NCBI GenBank assembly: GCA_929200175.1
Contig: CAKMYR010000010.1
Coordinates: forward strand, 1 to 20,757
DNA from: an uncultured Gammaproteobacteria bacterium
GTDB taxonomy: Bacteria; Pseudomonadota; Gammaproteobacteria; PS1; Pseudothioglobaceae
DNA length: 20,757 nucleotides
Direction: 5' to 3'
A program made the position numbers and the translations under genes. Shown piece by piece: positions 1 to 8,437 of this stretch. The stretch's first letter is position 1. Every line of letters starts with the position of its first letter. Below the pieces are notes generated by a model. It saw only the letters and a list, made by a program, of their open reading frames with translations. It was not told the origin of the DNA and ran no database searches.

Positions 1-59
1 CAATAAACAAAAATGTTAATATCAAATTCAAGTATTTGAGTTTTCTGTAAAAACCAAGG

Positions 60-67
60 GGTAAAAT
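60..67 (+). promoter_or_regulatory. possible -10 element for the SOUL gene
   Basis: GGTAAAAT lies 23 nt before the GTG at 90 and resembles a -10 hexamer (TAAAAT, 62-67) preceded by G residues, as at several other genes in this window. A TTGAGT at 36-41 could be a -35, but the 20-nt spacer is longer than usual. Inference from sequence pattern only. Confidence 0.3.
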
Positions 68-89
68 AGATAAATTTTGCAAAGGCCTT

Positions 90-662
90 GTGAAAATTAT
101 GAAAAAATTAATTATATTATTTTTTGTTGTTACTATGACTTCTTGCCAGTTTTCAGATTTAGAAATCCCTAAATATAAAGTTTTAGATGTTAAGGGGAAT
201 ATTGAGATTAGAGAATATGAGGCGATGAATATCGCCACAGTGAAAACTAAAGGCGAAAGAAAAGATTCTATTAAAAGAGGGTTTAGGGTAGTTGCCGATT
301 ATATTTTTGGCAATAATGAGTTAGATAAAAGCATTAAGATGACCGCTCCTGTTCAGCAACAAACAATTGATGATTCTTGGGAAATTAGTTTTGTTATGCC
401 TTCAAAATATGCACTTAATGATTTGCCTAAGCCTAATAATGAATTAGTTTTGATAAAACAAATTCCTCAAAAAAAGTTTGTCGTTATTAGATTTTCTGGC
501 ACTAACTCAAACCGCAATATTAATAACCATAAAGAAAAATTATTAGCTTATGTAAAGGAGAACAACTTAGTTTCTATTGGTTCTTTAAAATATGCTTTTT
601 ATAATCCGCCTTGGACTATTCCTTTTATGAAAAGAAACGAAATAATGCTAGAAATCAAATAG
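90..662 (+). CDS. SOUL-family heme-binding-like lipoprotein
   Basis: The 190-residue product matches the SOUL/HBP fold family: an N-terminal 'YKVLD..G.IEIREYE' segment, a central 'KIKMTAPV'-like block (here KSIKMTAPV, near residues 81-89) and a C-terminal 'YNPPWTIPFMKRNEIMLEI' block, all typical of bacterial SOUL proteins. Family members bind heme or tetrapyrroles, but the physiological role in bacteria is unclear. Residues 4-19 look like a lipoprotein signal peptide: KK, a hydrophobic stretch and a cysteine in M-T-S-C (Cys19; the -3 Met is a weak lipobox position). It is probably anchored in the cell envelope. The start is ambiguous: GTG at 90 lies only 4 nt after AAAGG (81-85), while ATG at 99 lies 13 nt after it and gives a more standard MKKL signal peptide. 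It stands alone, 179 bp ahead of gltA. Family call secure, function not. Confidence 0.85.
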   Translation: MKIMKKLIILFFVVTMTSCQFSDLEIPKYKVLDVKGNIEIREYEAMNIATVKTKGERKDSIKRGFRVVADYIFGNNELDKSIKMTAPVQQQTIDDSWEISFVMPSKYALNDLPKPNNELVLIKQIPQKKFVVIRFSGTNSNRNINNHKEKLLAYVKENNLVSIGSLKYAFYNPPWTIPFMKRNEIMLEIK

Positions 663-723
663 TTGTAATATAATAGTATTATTTTTAGGATTAAAAATAT
701 ATAGATAGCCATGGTTTAATGTT

Positions 724-753
724 TTGCTGGGCTTAAAAGTTAAATTGTATAGT
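724..753 (+). promoter_or_regulatory. predicted sigma-70 promoter of gltA-ubiE-ubiB
   Basis: TTGCTG (724-729) and TATAGT (748-753) are separated by 18 nt, a plausible sigma-70 pair. Transcription would start near 760, giving a leader of about 80 nt before the gltA ATG at 842. The 179-bp spacer 663-841 holds no other recognisable gene. GCTGG (727-731) and a CCAGC near 800 could pair across the leader, but nothing matches a known riboswitch. Confidence 0.4.
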
Positions 754-841
754 AATAAATTGCTTTTAATCTAAATACAAACAAGAAACAGTTACAGTCC
801 AGCCAAGAACGAGTAAAATTTTTAATTTTGAGATTATAATT

Positions 842-1978
842 ATGATTGAATATATTCCGGGATTAGCAGGAGTGCCAGCCACAGAATCTTCTATATCTTC
901 TATCGATGGAGAAAAAGGCATTCTAGCGTATAGAGGGTACAAAATAGAAGATTTAGTTAAATTTTCTTGTTTTGAAGAAGTTGCAATGTTGCTAAGAGAC
1001 GGCGAATTACCGAATAAGAAATCTTTAGAAGCTTTTAAAGACACTCTTCATAAAAGATACCGAGTAAAGCGCAATATTCGCTATATGATGTGGTCATTAC
1101 CTGCAAATGGCTCTCCTATGGATGTTTTACAAACTGCTATTGCGGCAATGGCGACATTCTATCCTGATGCTGCTGCTGAAAATCCTGATTCTGACTATAC
1201 TCAAAGCGCATTAACTAAAATTATCTCAAATATGAGTACCTTAGTTGCTATGTGGGAAAGAATAAGTTCTGGCTATGATCCTATTCCTCCAAGAAAAAGT
1301 ATGTCATATGCTAAAAACTTTTTATATATGGCTTCTGGCGAAGAGCCAGACGATGATATCGTTAGGCTTTTTGATGCTTGTTTGATTTTACATGCAGAAC
1401 ATACTATAAACGCCTCAACTTTTTCTGCTATTGTCTCGGCTTCTACTTTAGCTAATCCATTTGCTTCAATTTCTGCTGCGGTTGGCACCTTAGCAGGCTC
1501 TTTACATGGCGGCGCTAATGAAGATGTGTTAAAAATGATAGAAGAAATTGGCGATGTTAAAAATGTCCGCAGTTATATTTTAAACCGACTTAAAAATAAA
1601 CAAGTTATATGGGGAATGGGGCATAGAGAATATAACATAAAAGATCCTCGTGCAACTATTTTGCAAAAGATGATTGAAAAATATATTAAAAAAAATAATC
1701 TATCAATGTCTAAAAACTTTGAAATAGCGCTAGAAGTAGAAACAGTATGTGATGAATTATTATCAGCTAAAGGCATTTATCCAAATGTAGACTTTTATTC
1801 TGGCATTTTGTATTCCGAAATTTTTAAATTTAATAAAAAGCATTTTACCCCTATATTTGCTATGGCAAGATCTGCCGGCTGGGCTGCTCATTGGCATGAA
1901 CAAGTAGCGCATAATCGTATCTTTAGGCCAACACAAATTTACACAGGGAGTGCTTTTAGAGATTATCCAAAAAAATAA
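842..1978 (+). CDS. gltA: citrate synthase
   Basis: Citrate synthase condenses acetyl-CoA with oxaloacetate to give citrate in the cytoplasm. At 378 residues it belongs to the short form (about 370-390 aa, shared with archaeal, Gram-positive and 2-methylcitrate synthases) rather than the longer E. coli-like hexameric form of about 430 aa. The catalytic residues are all visible: His222 in SLHGGANE, His261 in GMGHREY and Asp317 in PNVDFYSG; His187 lies in LHAEHTINAST. The C-terminal substrate-binding region RSAGWAAHWHEQ is intact. The ATG at 842 has only a weak upstream purine stretch, but no other start lies in frame near it. It is followed after 2 bp by ubiE, so the genes are very likely co-transcribed. 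In a Calvin-cycle autotroph it would supply an incomplete, biosynthetic TCA branch (inference). A methylcitrate synthase role is less likely without prpB/prpD neighbours. Confidence 0.93.
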   Translation: MIEYIPGLAGVPATESSISSIDGEKGILAYRGYKIEDLVKFSCFEEVAMLLRDGELPNKKSLEAFKDTLHKRYRVKRNIRYMMWSLPANGSPMDVLQTAIAAMATFYPDAAAENPDSDYTQSALTKIISNMSTLVAMWERISSGYDPIPPRKSMSYAKNFLYMASGEEPDDDIVRLFDACLILHAEHTINASTFSAIVSASTLANPFASISAAVGTLAGSLHGGANEDVLKMIEEIGDVKNVRSYILNRLKNKQVIWGMGHREYNIKDPRATILQKMIEKYIKKNNLSMSKNFEIALEVETVCDELLSAKGIYPNVDFYSGILYSEIFKFNKKHFTPIFAMARSAGWAAHWHEQVAHNRIFRPTQIYTGSAFRDYPKK

Positions 1979-1980
1979 TT

Positions 1981-2721
1981 GTGAAAGAACAAACAGATTT
2001 TGGTTTTAAAAAAGTCGCCAAACAAGAAAAACAAAAATTAGTAAAAGAAGTATTTGATTCTGTCGCCAATAAATACGATGTTATGAATAACATTATGTCT
2101 TTTGGCGCTCATAAATTATGGAAACACTACACTATAGAATCTTCTTTAGTTAGCGCTGGCGATAAAGTGCTAGATGTTGCTGGAGGAACTGGAGATTTAT
2201 CTATCGCCTTTAGAAAAAAAGTAGGCAACAATGGCAAAGTAGTGCTTGGAGATATTAATCAAAAAATGCTGCATGAAGGGCGTAAAAACTTAATAGATAA
2301 AGGAGCTTTTGGGGTTGATTTTGTTAAATTAAATGCTGAATCTTTACCTTTTAAAGACAATTCTTTTGACTGTGTTAGTATTGCTTTTGGGCTTAGAAAT
2401 GTTACTGATAAAGATAAAGCATTAAAAGAGATGTTTCGGGTTTTAAAACAACAAGGACGGTTGTTGATTTTAGAGTTTTCAAAGGTAAATTCTGAATTAA
2501 TCAAAAAATTTTATGATTTTTATTCTTTCAACATAATACCAAAAATAGGCTCTATTGTAGCTAATGACGAAGACTCATATAGATATTTGGTTGAATCTAT
2601 TCGTAAACAGCCAAATCAAGAATCTTTAAAAAAAATGGTTTTAGATGCTGGTTTTGGATTTTGTGAATACCAAAATTTATCATCAGGCATAGTGGCATTA
2701 CACAAAGGCGTTAAGATTTAA
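1981..2721 (+). CDS. ubiE: ubiquinone/menaquinone C-methyltransferase UbiE
   Basis: UbiE is the SAM-dependent methyltransferase that C-methylates the benzoquinol (or demethylmenaquinol) ring in quinone synthesis. The 246-residue length is normal. It shows the family's N-terminal VFDSVANKYDVMNNIMSFG, the SAM-binding motif I VLDVAGGTGD (about residues 63-72), motif II AESLPFKDNSFDCVSIAFGLRN (around 120) and the C-terminal LSSGIVALHKG. The start is GTG at 1981, 2 bp after the gltA stop; there is no separate ribosome site, which suggests translational coupling. Downstream come a tiny ORF and ubiB, a decayed form of the usual ubiE-ubiJ-ubiB order. With UbiB next door, ubiquinone is the more likely product. 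Confidence 0.95.
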   Translation: MKEQTDFGFKKVAKQEKQKLVKEVFDSVANKYDVMNNIMSFGAHKLWKHYTIESSLVSAGDKVLDVAGGTGDLSIAFRKKVGNNGKVVLGDINQKMLHEGRKNLIDKGAFGVDFVKLNAESLPFKDNSFDCVSIAFGLRNVTDKDKALKEMFRVLKQQGRLLILEFSKVNSELIKKFYDFYSFNIIPKIGSIVANDEDSYRYLVESIRKQPNQESLKKMVLDAGFGFCEYQNLSSGIVALHKGVKI

Positions 2722-2722
2722 A

Positions 2723-2821
2723 ATGCAACAATATATGCTTGAAAAAGCAATAACAAATGCAATTAATCAAACTAATTTATCTGATTATGTCATTCAAATA
2801 ATTTTGATAAAAAATGCGTAA
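2723..2821 (+). pseudogene. 32-codon ORF, possible relic of ubiJ
   Basis: Directly after the ubiE stop, ATG at 2723 opens a frame of 32 codons ending in TAA at 2819-2821, overlapping the ubiB start (2814) by 8 nt. The predicted peptide contains MLEKAITNAINQTNLSDY, which resembles the N-terminal helix of UbiJ (pattern LE.AIN.AL.LD), the SCP2-domain protein that normally sits between ubiE and ubiB in gammaproteobacteria. The rest of UbiJ (about 170 residues, including the SCP2 lipid-binding domain) is absent. It may be a deletion remnant kept as a translational bridge to ubiB, or a chance ORF. The match was made by eye and is short, so the identity is tentative. Confidence 0.35.
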
Positions 2822-4418
2822 TTTTTTTAGATTTATAGCTATATCTAGGATATTAATGCGTTATCGTTTAGATAGCCTAATTTTATCTACTGGCTTATTT
2901 AAAAGCCTTAAGTTTTTTTTATATTTTATTCCTTGGCATTATTTTCCAATTAAAAAATATTCTAACGGACAAAGAGTGCGCTTAGCATTAGAAGAATTAG
3001 GTCCAATTTTTATTAAATTTGGGCAAACTTTATCTACCAGAGCCGATTTATTGCCTGCTGATGTTATTAACGAGCTAACAAAATTACAAGATAAATGCCC
3101 TTCATTTGATTCCAACGAAGCTAAAAAAATTATAGAAAAATCCTTAAATAATAATATCCCAGCCTTGTTTGAAAAGTTCGATGATTCCCCTTTAGCATCA
3201 GCTTCAATTTCTCAAGTACATACAGCTATTACTAAAAATGGCGATGATGTTGTTGTTAAAGTATTACGCCCAAATATTTTAAAAATTATTCAGCGTGATA
3301 TATCTTTTATGTACGCTATAGCAAGAATTGTTAATAAAAAACCAATTGGTAAAAAAATAAGACCTATAGAGATAGTTGCTGAGTTTGAAAGAATTATCCT
3401 AAAAGAACTTAACCTTTTGAACGAAGCTTCTAATGCTATATTGTTACGCAAAAATTTCTCTGATTCTAATTTATTATATGTACCAAAAGTTTACATGGAG
3501 TTATGCGGCAAGAATGTATTAACTACCGAACGAATTTATGGAACTCCTATTAATAATATAAAGAAATTAAAAGCTGATAATGTTGATTTAAAAAAATTAG
3601 CAGAAGACGGCGTTATTATTTTCTTTACTCAGGTTTTTAAACATAATTTTTTTCATGCCGATATGCATCCCGGCAACATTTTTGTAGGAAAGGATGATAA
3701 TTATATTGGAGTTGATTTTGGAATAATGGGAACTCTTAATGAGCAAGATAAAGATTTTCTTGCCTCTATATTTTTAGGTTTTTTTACTCAAGATTATAAA
3801 AAAATAGCTCAAACCTATGTTGATTCTGGCTGGATTGGGAGTAATGCCGACATAGAAGACTTTGAATCAGCAATAAGGCATATTTGCAGCTCTATGTTTG
3901 AAAAGCCATTAGACGAGGTATCGTTTGGACAAATATTACTATCTTTAATTCAAGAAGCTAAAAAATTTGATGTAGTTGTTCAGCCCCAGCTATTATTGTT
4001 AGACAAAACTTTAATTAATGTCGAAGGATTAGGTAGACAACTTTATCCCAAGCTTGATTTATGGTCAACAGCCAGACCTTTCTTAGAAAAATTAGCGAAA
4101 GAAAAACATAGCGCAAAAAACATATTTGCTGAATTAAAAAAACAAAACAGTGCTTTACTAAAAGAGCTGCCAGAATTGCCGATGATGACAATAAATGCTC
4201 TTAAACAAATTAATAATCTTAAAAACCTTAATGATTTACAAAATCAAAAACTTCAAGCTATTAATGATAAACTAGAAGACAATTATCGCAAACAAAAATA
4301 TGCTATTTTTGCAGGCGCTATGCTTATTGTGTCTGGAATTTTGCTAGCAATCAATCTTTTAGAATATAGCGTTATTAGCTTTATTCTTAGCTTATTTTTT
4401 TGGCTTAAGTCTAGATAG
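2814..4418 (+). CDS. ubiB: ubiquinone biosynthesis kinase-like protein UbiB
   Basis: UbiB is the atypical ADCK/ABC1-family ATPase that supports the membrane-bound ubiquinone pathway. The 534 residues align by eye along the full length of E. coli UbiB (546 aa). Diagnostic elements are present: KFGQ (residues 68-71) in FIKFGQTLSTRADLLP, the alanine-rich nucleotide loop PLASASISQVH (126-136), Lys149 in VVVKV, Glu204 in LLNEASNA, HADMHPGN (281-288) and DFG (301-303). The C-terminus carries two hydrophobic segments (about 496-530) that would anchor it in the inner membrane. ATG at 2814 overlaps the preceding small ORF by 8 nt. It ends the gltA-ubiE-ubiB cluster; an 86-bp gap follows. Confidence 0.95.
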   Translation: MRNFFRFIAISRILMRYRLDSLILSTGLFKSLKFFLYFIPWHYFPIKKYSNGQRVRLALEELGPIFIKFGQTLSTRADLLPADVINELTKLQDKCPSFDSNEAKKIIEKSLNNNIPALFEKFDDSPLASASISQVHTAITKNGDDVVVKVLRPNILKIIQRDISFMYAIARIVNKKPIGKKIRPIEIVAEFERIILKELNLLNEASNAILLRKNFSDSNLLYVPKVYMELCGKNVLTTERIYGTPINNIKKLKADNVDLKKLAEDGVIIFFTQVFKHNFFHADMHPGNIFVGKDDNYIGVDFGIMGTLNEQDKDFLASIFLGFFTQDYKKIAQTYVDSGWIGSNADIEDFESAIRHICSSMFEKPLDEVSFGQILLSLIQEAKKFDVVVQPQLLLLDKTLINVEGLGRQLYPKLDLWSTARPFLEKLAKEKHSAKNIFAELKKQNSALLKELPELPMMTINALKQINNLKNLNDLQNQKLQAINDKLEDNYRKQKYAIFAGAMLIVSGILLAINLLEYSVISFILSLFFWLKSR

Positions 4419-4440
4419 TGTTTTTATAATCTTGTTTTAA

Positions 4441-4448
4441 GGTAAAAT
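4441..4448 (+). promoter_or_regulatory. possible -10 element for the rplY operon
   Basis: GGTAAAAT in the 86-bp gap between ubiB and rplY is a -10-like element (TAAAAT, 4443-4448) with a preceding GG, giving a start near 4455 and a leader of about 50 nt. No good -35 is seen at 17 nt (TGTTTT at 4419-4424 is 18 nt upstream). GGAG at 4491-4494 is the rplY ribosome site. Confidence 0.35.
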
Positions 4449-4504
4449 CTGTTAAATTTTCTAATGTTAGAAACACTTAAATTTTATTTTGGAGCAATTA
4501 TCAC

Positions 4505-5155
4505 ATGAAAATTAATGCCTTAGTACGCAATGAAACTGGAAAAGGGGCAAGCCGCAGAATTCGTCATTTAAAGCAAATTCCCGGGGTAGTTTATGGAGTT
4601 GGTGAAAAACCTAAAAATGTAACACTAAATGTAAATGAAATAACTCATTTACTAGAAAATGAAGATGCTTATACCTCAGTTTTGGATTTAGTTATAGATA
4701 AAAAAAAAGAACCTGTTATCATTAAAGACCTACAAAGACATCCTATTAAAAATCGGATAATACATGTTGACTTGTTGCGTATTAATCTTAAACAAACCAT
4801 TGTAACTAATGTTCCTATTCATTTTGTTGGCGAAGAAAAAAATAGCGATTTACGTACAGGAGCTGTACTTAATAAAATTGTTGTCTCAATTGAAATTTCC
4901 TGTTTGCCGGCCGATTTACCTCATAGTATAGATGTCGATATAAGCGAGCTAAAAATTGGAGACCATATTAGTCTTGCTAACATTGTTGCGCCAAAAGGAG
5001 TTACAATTACCGCACTTACTCACGGAGAAACTGATTATCAAGAACAAAGCATAGTTACTATCCAAGAAGCCAAAAAAATAGAAGAAGAGGAAGAAGAGAC
5101 AGAAGCAACAGAAGAACCTACAGATGAAAAAGAAGACAAAGAGCCACAAAACTAA
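4505..5155 (+). CDS. rplY: 50S ribosomal protein L25 (Ctc/TL5 type)
   Basis: L25 binds 5S rRNA in the large subunit. This 216-residue form is the long Ctc/TL5 type: an N-terminal L25 domain (residues 1-90; A..R...GKGASRR, IPGVVYG, the VIIKDLQRHPIKNRIIHVDLLRI block) followed by the TL5 C-terminal beta domain (about 95-185, with the IHFVGEE and VDISELKIGDHI segments). The last 30 or so residues are a glutamate-rich low-complexity tail (EEEEEETEATEEPT), probably disordered. ATG 4505 follows GGAG by 10 nt. It heads a run rplY-pth-ychF-gpmI-rpe with gaps of 14, -11, 13 and 35 bp, so a single transcript is likely. rplY-pth-ychF is a conserved gammaproteobacterial order; prs, which often precedes it, is missing here. 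Confidence 0.95.
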   Translation: MKINALVRNETGKGASRRIRHLKQIPGVVYGVGEKPKNVTLNVNEITHLLENEDAYTSVLDLVIDKKKEPVIIKDLQRHPIKNRIIHVDLLRINLKQTIVTNVPIHFVGEEKNSDLRTGAVLNKIVVSIEISCLPADLPHSIDVDISELKIGDHISLANIVAPKGVTITALTHGETDYQEQSIVTIQEAKKIEEEEEETEATEEPTDEKEDKEPQN

Positions 5156-5169
5156 ACCATAAAATTTAA

Positions 5170-5775
5170 ATGGCAATAAAACTAATTGTTGGTCTAGGAA
5201 ATAATGGTAAAGACTATAGTTTAAATAGGCATAATGTTGGTTTTTGGTTTATAGATAAGCTTGCAGAATTAAGTTTAAATCCTTTTAAAAAAGAAAGTAA
5301 ATTTAATGCTAAAGTCTTACAAACAACTATAGCTAAAAACTTAGTGTTTTTACTAAAGCCAAATGGCTATATCAACCTTTCTGGCTCTCCTATACTTAGT
5401 TTTATTAAATTTTACAAAATTAATCCTGAAGAAATATTAATAATCCATGACGATATAGATATAAAGCTAGGCGATATAAAAATTAAATTTGGCGGAGGAC
5501 ATAGTGGGCATAATGGATTAAAAGATATAATTAAGACATTAAAAAGCAAAGATTTTTACCGCTTAAGAATTGGTGTTGGTCGCCCGATTAATAACCAAGA
5601 AGTTGTTGATTTTGTTTTAAATAATCCTAGTAAGGCAGAATCAACTAAAATTCTAAACAGCATCTCTAGGGCATTAGACATTATTGATAAAATTATAACA
5701 AAAGAAATTGACGAAGCTATGAATATACTTCATTCAAAAACTTACAACATATTAGAAAATAAAAATGGGAATTAG
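5170..5775 (+). CDS. pth: peptidyl-tRNA hydrolase
   Basis: Pth frees tRNA from peptidyl-tRNA that drops off the ribosome by cutting the ester bond. The 201-residue length is normal. Active-site residues known from the E. coli enzyme are visible: Asn11 in VGLGNNG, His21 in NRHNVGF (catalytic), Asn69 in PNGYINLSG, Asp94 in IIHDDIDI, and Asn115 in the GHNGLKDI motif. RLRIGVGRP and VVDFVLNNP complete the family signature. ATG at 5170 is 14 bp after rplY, and the C-terminal codons overlap the ychF start by 11 bp, implying coupled translation. Confidence 0.96.
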   Translation: MAIKLIVGLGNNGKDYSLNRHNVGFWFIDKLAELSLNPFKKESKFNAKVLQTTIAKNLVFLLKPNGYINLSGSPILSFIKFYKINPEEILIIHDDIDIKLGDIKIKFGGGHSGHNGLKDIIKTLKSKDFYRLRIGVGRPINNQEVVDFVLNNPSKAESTKILNSISRALDIIDKIITKEIDEAMNILHSKTYNILENKNGN

Positions 5776-6844
5776 ATGCGGTATAGTTGGGCTTCCCAAT
5801 GTTGGCAAATCAACTTTATTTAATGCTATAACTAAATCTAAAGTAGAAGCAGCCAACTACCCATTTTGTACAATTGATCCAAATGTAGGCATAGTTCCTA
5901 TTAATGATGAAAGATTAGATCAAATCGCTAAAATTGTTAAGCCCGAGAAAAAAACCAATGCCACAATAGAGTTTGTTGATATTGCCGGACTAGTAAAAGG
6001 CGCATCAGATGGCGAAGGGTTAGGCAATCAATTTCTTGCTAATATTCGTGAAACAGACGCTATTATCCATATAATAAGGTGTTTTGAAGATAATGATATA
6101 ATTCATGTATCAGGCAAGCCAGACCCATTAAATGATATAGAAATTATTCAAACTGAATTAATCTTAGCTGACCTAAAAATTGTTGATGGGATTTATCAAA
6201 AATTACTTAAAAATAGAGCTTATTGGAAAGGCGATTTGTCAAAAGAATTATTAGAAAAAGTTTTGGATTCACTAGAAAAAGGAAAAAATGTAAATACTAT
6301 TGATTTTGATGAAAATGAAAAAAAATCAATAAAAAGCCTCCAATTACTTAGCGCTAAGCCTGTTTTATATGTTGCTAATATTGACGAATCAAGCCATAAT
6401 AGCAACTTAGAACTAGTAACGAAATTTGCTAATAAAGAAAATATTGATATAGTTGCTATTTGTGCCAATGTAGAAGCTCAAATAGTAGACCTTACAGAAG
6501 AAGAAAAACAAGAATTTCTTGCTGATATAGGACAAAAAAAATCTGGACTTGATATATTAACTCAATCTGCATATAAAGCGTTAGGGCTACAAACATATTT
6601 CACCGCTGGACCCAAAGATGTACATGCGTGGACTATAAAAATTGGAGATACAGCGCCAAAAGCTGCCGGCAAAATTCATAGTGATTTTGAAAAAGGATTT
6701 ATTCGTGCCGAAATAATACCCTTTAATGATTTTATCTACTACAACGGCAGAAATGACGCCAAAAAAGCTGGCAAACTAAGATCTGAAGGCAAAAATTATA
6801 TTGTACAAGATGGTGATATAATAAACTTTTTATTTAATGTTTAA
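5765..6844 (+). CDS. ychF: redox-regulated ATPase YchF (Obg family)
   Basis: YchF/OLA1 is a ribosome-associated P-loop ATPase of the Obg family, linked to stress responses and translation. The 359 residues align end to end with E. coli YchF (363 aa). The order is the G1 loop GLPNVGKST (residues 9-17), the switch region DIAGLVKGASDGEGLGNQFL, a central coiled-coil insertion (about 125-200), ANIDES in place of the NKxD motif (the change that favours ATP over GTP), and the C-terminal TGS domain LQTYFTAGPKDVHAWTI with GDIINFLFNV at the end. It overlaps pth by 11 bp and is followed after 13 bp by gpmI. Confidence 0.96.
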   Translation: MGIRCGIVGLPNVGKSTLFNAITKSKVEAANYPFCTIDPNVGIVPINDERLDQIAKIVKPEKKTNATIEFVDIAGLVKGASDGEGLGNQFLANIRETDAIIHIIRCFEDNDIIHVSGKPDPLNDIEIIQTELILADLKIVDGIYQKLLKNRAYWKGDLSKELLEKVLDSLEKGKNVNTIDFDENEKKSIKSLQLLSAKPVLYVANIDESSHNSNLELVTKFANKENIDIVAICANVEAQIVDLTEEEKQEFLADIGQKKSGLDILTQSAYKALGLQTYFTAGPKDVHAWTIKIGDTAPKAAGKIHSDFEKGFIRAEIIPFNDFIYYNGRNDAKKAGKLRSEGKNYIVQDGDIINFLFNV

Positions 6845-6857
6845 TATTTAATTAAAT

Positions 6858-8402
6858 ATGCAAACTGATAAAAAAACAAGATTATTAATTATTCTTGATG
6901 GCTGGGGATATTCTAAAGAAAAAAGCAATAATGCTATATTTTTGGCCAAAACTCCAGTATGGGATAATCTTAACAAAAAATTTCCAAACTCGCTAATTAA
7001 TACCAGCGGCAAAAATGTCGGCCTACCAGAAAAACAGATGGGTAATTCCGAAGTTGGGCATATAAATTTAGGGGCTGGACGCATTGTTGAACAAGACTTT
7101 ACTAGAATACAAAATGATATTGAAAATGGAAATTTTGCAAAAAATGTAGTTTTTAAAAAACAATTTGAATATGCTAAAAAATATAGTAGCGGAATTCATA
7201 TTATGGGACTTTTATCTGATGGAGGCGTACACTCGCATGAAAAACACCTGCACGCCATAACAAAAATAGCCCATGATCTTGATTTTGATAATGTTTATTT
7301 ACATTTGTTTACAGATGGTAGAGATTGTGGGCAAAAAAGTGCAAAAATTTATATTGAAAAAATTGAAACCCTAATTGCAAACTTAAATACAAAAAAAATT
7401 AAAATTGCTAGCATTATAGGTCGTTATTTTGCTATGGATAGAGATAATAGATGGGATCGCATTAGTTCTGCATATAATCTAATCACAAAAGGAGAATCAA
7501 AATTTACAGCCTCTTCAGCCATTAAAGCTATTGATATGGCATATAAAAGAGGAGAAACTGATGAATTTATCTCCGCTACAATAATTAAAAACCCTGTAAA
7601 AATTAAACAAAATGATGTTGTGATTTTTATGAATTATCGTGCTGATCGTGCTCGACAAATAACCCAAGCATTTACTGATAAAGATCACCAAATAGCTTTA
7701 AACCATGGATTTGTTAGTGTTAATTTTGTTTGTCTAACTGAATATAAAAAAGAATTTAATTTGCCTACAGCATACCTTCCAATTAATTTAAGTAATGTGT
7801 TGGGGGAATATATATCTAATCTTAATATGACCCAACTTAGAATTGCTGAAACTGAAAAATACGCCCATGTAACTTTTTTCTTAAACGGCGGAATCGAAAA
7901 TAAATTTGATGGAGAAGACAGAATATTAATACCATCTCCTAATGTTGCTACTTATGACTTAAAGCCAGAAATGAGTGCATTTGAATTAACAGAAGAATTA
8001 GTAAATAATATAAAAATAAAAAAATATGATTTAATAATTTGTAACTTTGCTAATACTGACATGGTAGGGCATAGTGGCAAACTAAATGCAACAATTAAAG
8101 CAGTCGAGGCAGTTGATGATTGCTTAGGAAATATTTATAATGCAATAATGGATATTAATGGAGAAATATTAATTACAGCAGACCATGGCAATGCTGAAAA
8201 AATGTTTGATATAAAAACCCTAGAAGCGCACACAGCACATACAAATAACTCAGTACCTTTAATCTATGTAGGAAAAAGAAAAGCAAGCCTTAAAGATTCT
8301 GAAACAGGCTCTCTTTCTGATATTGCTCCCACAATTTTGCATATGATGGGAATTGAAAAGCCTAAAGAAATGGAGGGTAATAGCTTAATTAGCTTCGAAT
8401 AA
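6858..8402 (+). CDS. gpmI: 2,3-bisphosphoglycerate-independent phosphoglycerate mutase
   Basis: The manganese-dependent iPGM interconverts 3- and 2-phosphoglycerate. At 514 residues it matches E. coli GpmI (514 aa). The metal and phosphatase-fold residues are visible: Asp14 in ILDGWGY, the phosphorylated Ser64 in MGNSEVGHINLGAG, His125 in SDGGVHSH, FTDGRD (151-156), GRYFAMDRDNRW, NYRADRARQI, the CNFANTDMVGHSG block, TADHGNAE and HTAHTNNSVPLIYVG. In a Calvin-cycle autotroph it would draw fixed 3-phosphoglycerate toward PEP and biosynthesis (inference). It sits 13 bp after ychF and 35 bp before rpe, a less standard extension of the rplY-pth-ychF operon. Confidence 0.96.
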   Translation: MQTDKKTRLLIILDGWGYSKEKSNNAIFLAKTPVWDNLNKKFPNSLINTSGKNVGLPEKQMGNSEVGHINLGAGRIVEQDFTRIQNDIENGNFAKNVVFKKQFEYAKKYSSGIHIMGLLSDGGVHSHEKHLHAITKIAHDLDFDNVYLHLFTDGRDCGQKSAKIYIEKIETLIANLNTKKIKIASIIGRYFAMDRDNRWDRISSAYNLITKGESKFTASSAIKAIDMAYKRGETDEFISATIIKNPVKIKQNDVVIFMNYRADRARQITQAFTDKDHQIALNHGFVSVNFVCLTEYKKEFNLPTAYLPINLSNVLGEYISNLNMTQLRIAETEKYAHVTFFLNGGIENKFDGEDRILIPSPNVATYDLKPEMSAFELTEELVNNIKIKKYDLIICNFANTDMVGHSGKLNATIKAVEAVDDCLGNIYNAIMDINGEILITADHGNAEKMFDIKTLEAHTAHTNNSVPLIYVGKRKASLKDSETGSLSDIAPTILHMMGIEKPKEMEGNSLISFE

Positions 8403-8437
8403 ATACAAAGAATTAAACTTAAACAAAAGGAAATAGT

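Noticed and set aside
671..690. Possible terminator after the SOUL gene (ATAAT-AGT-ATTAT then TTTT)
   Set aside because: The stem is only five A-T pairs, too weak to call in DNA of this composition.
766..1044. 92-codon minus-strand ORF over the gltA promoter and start
   Set aside because: Mostly antisense to gltA, with no recognisable domain and no support from spacing or an SD sequence.
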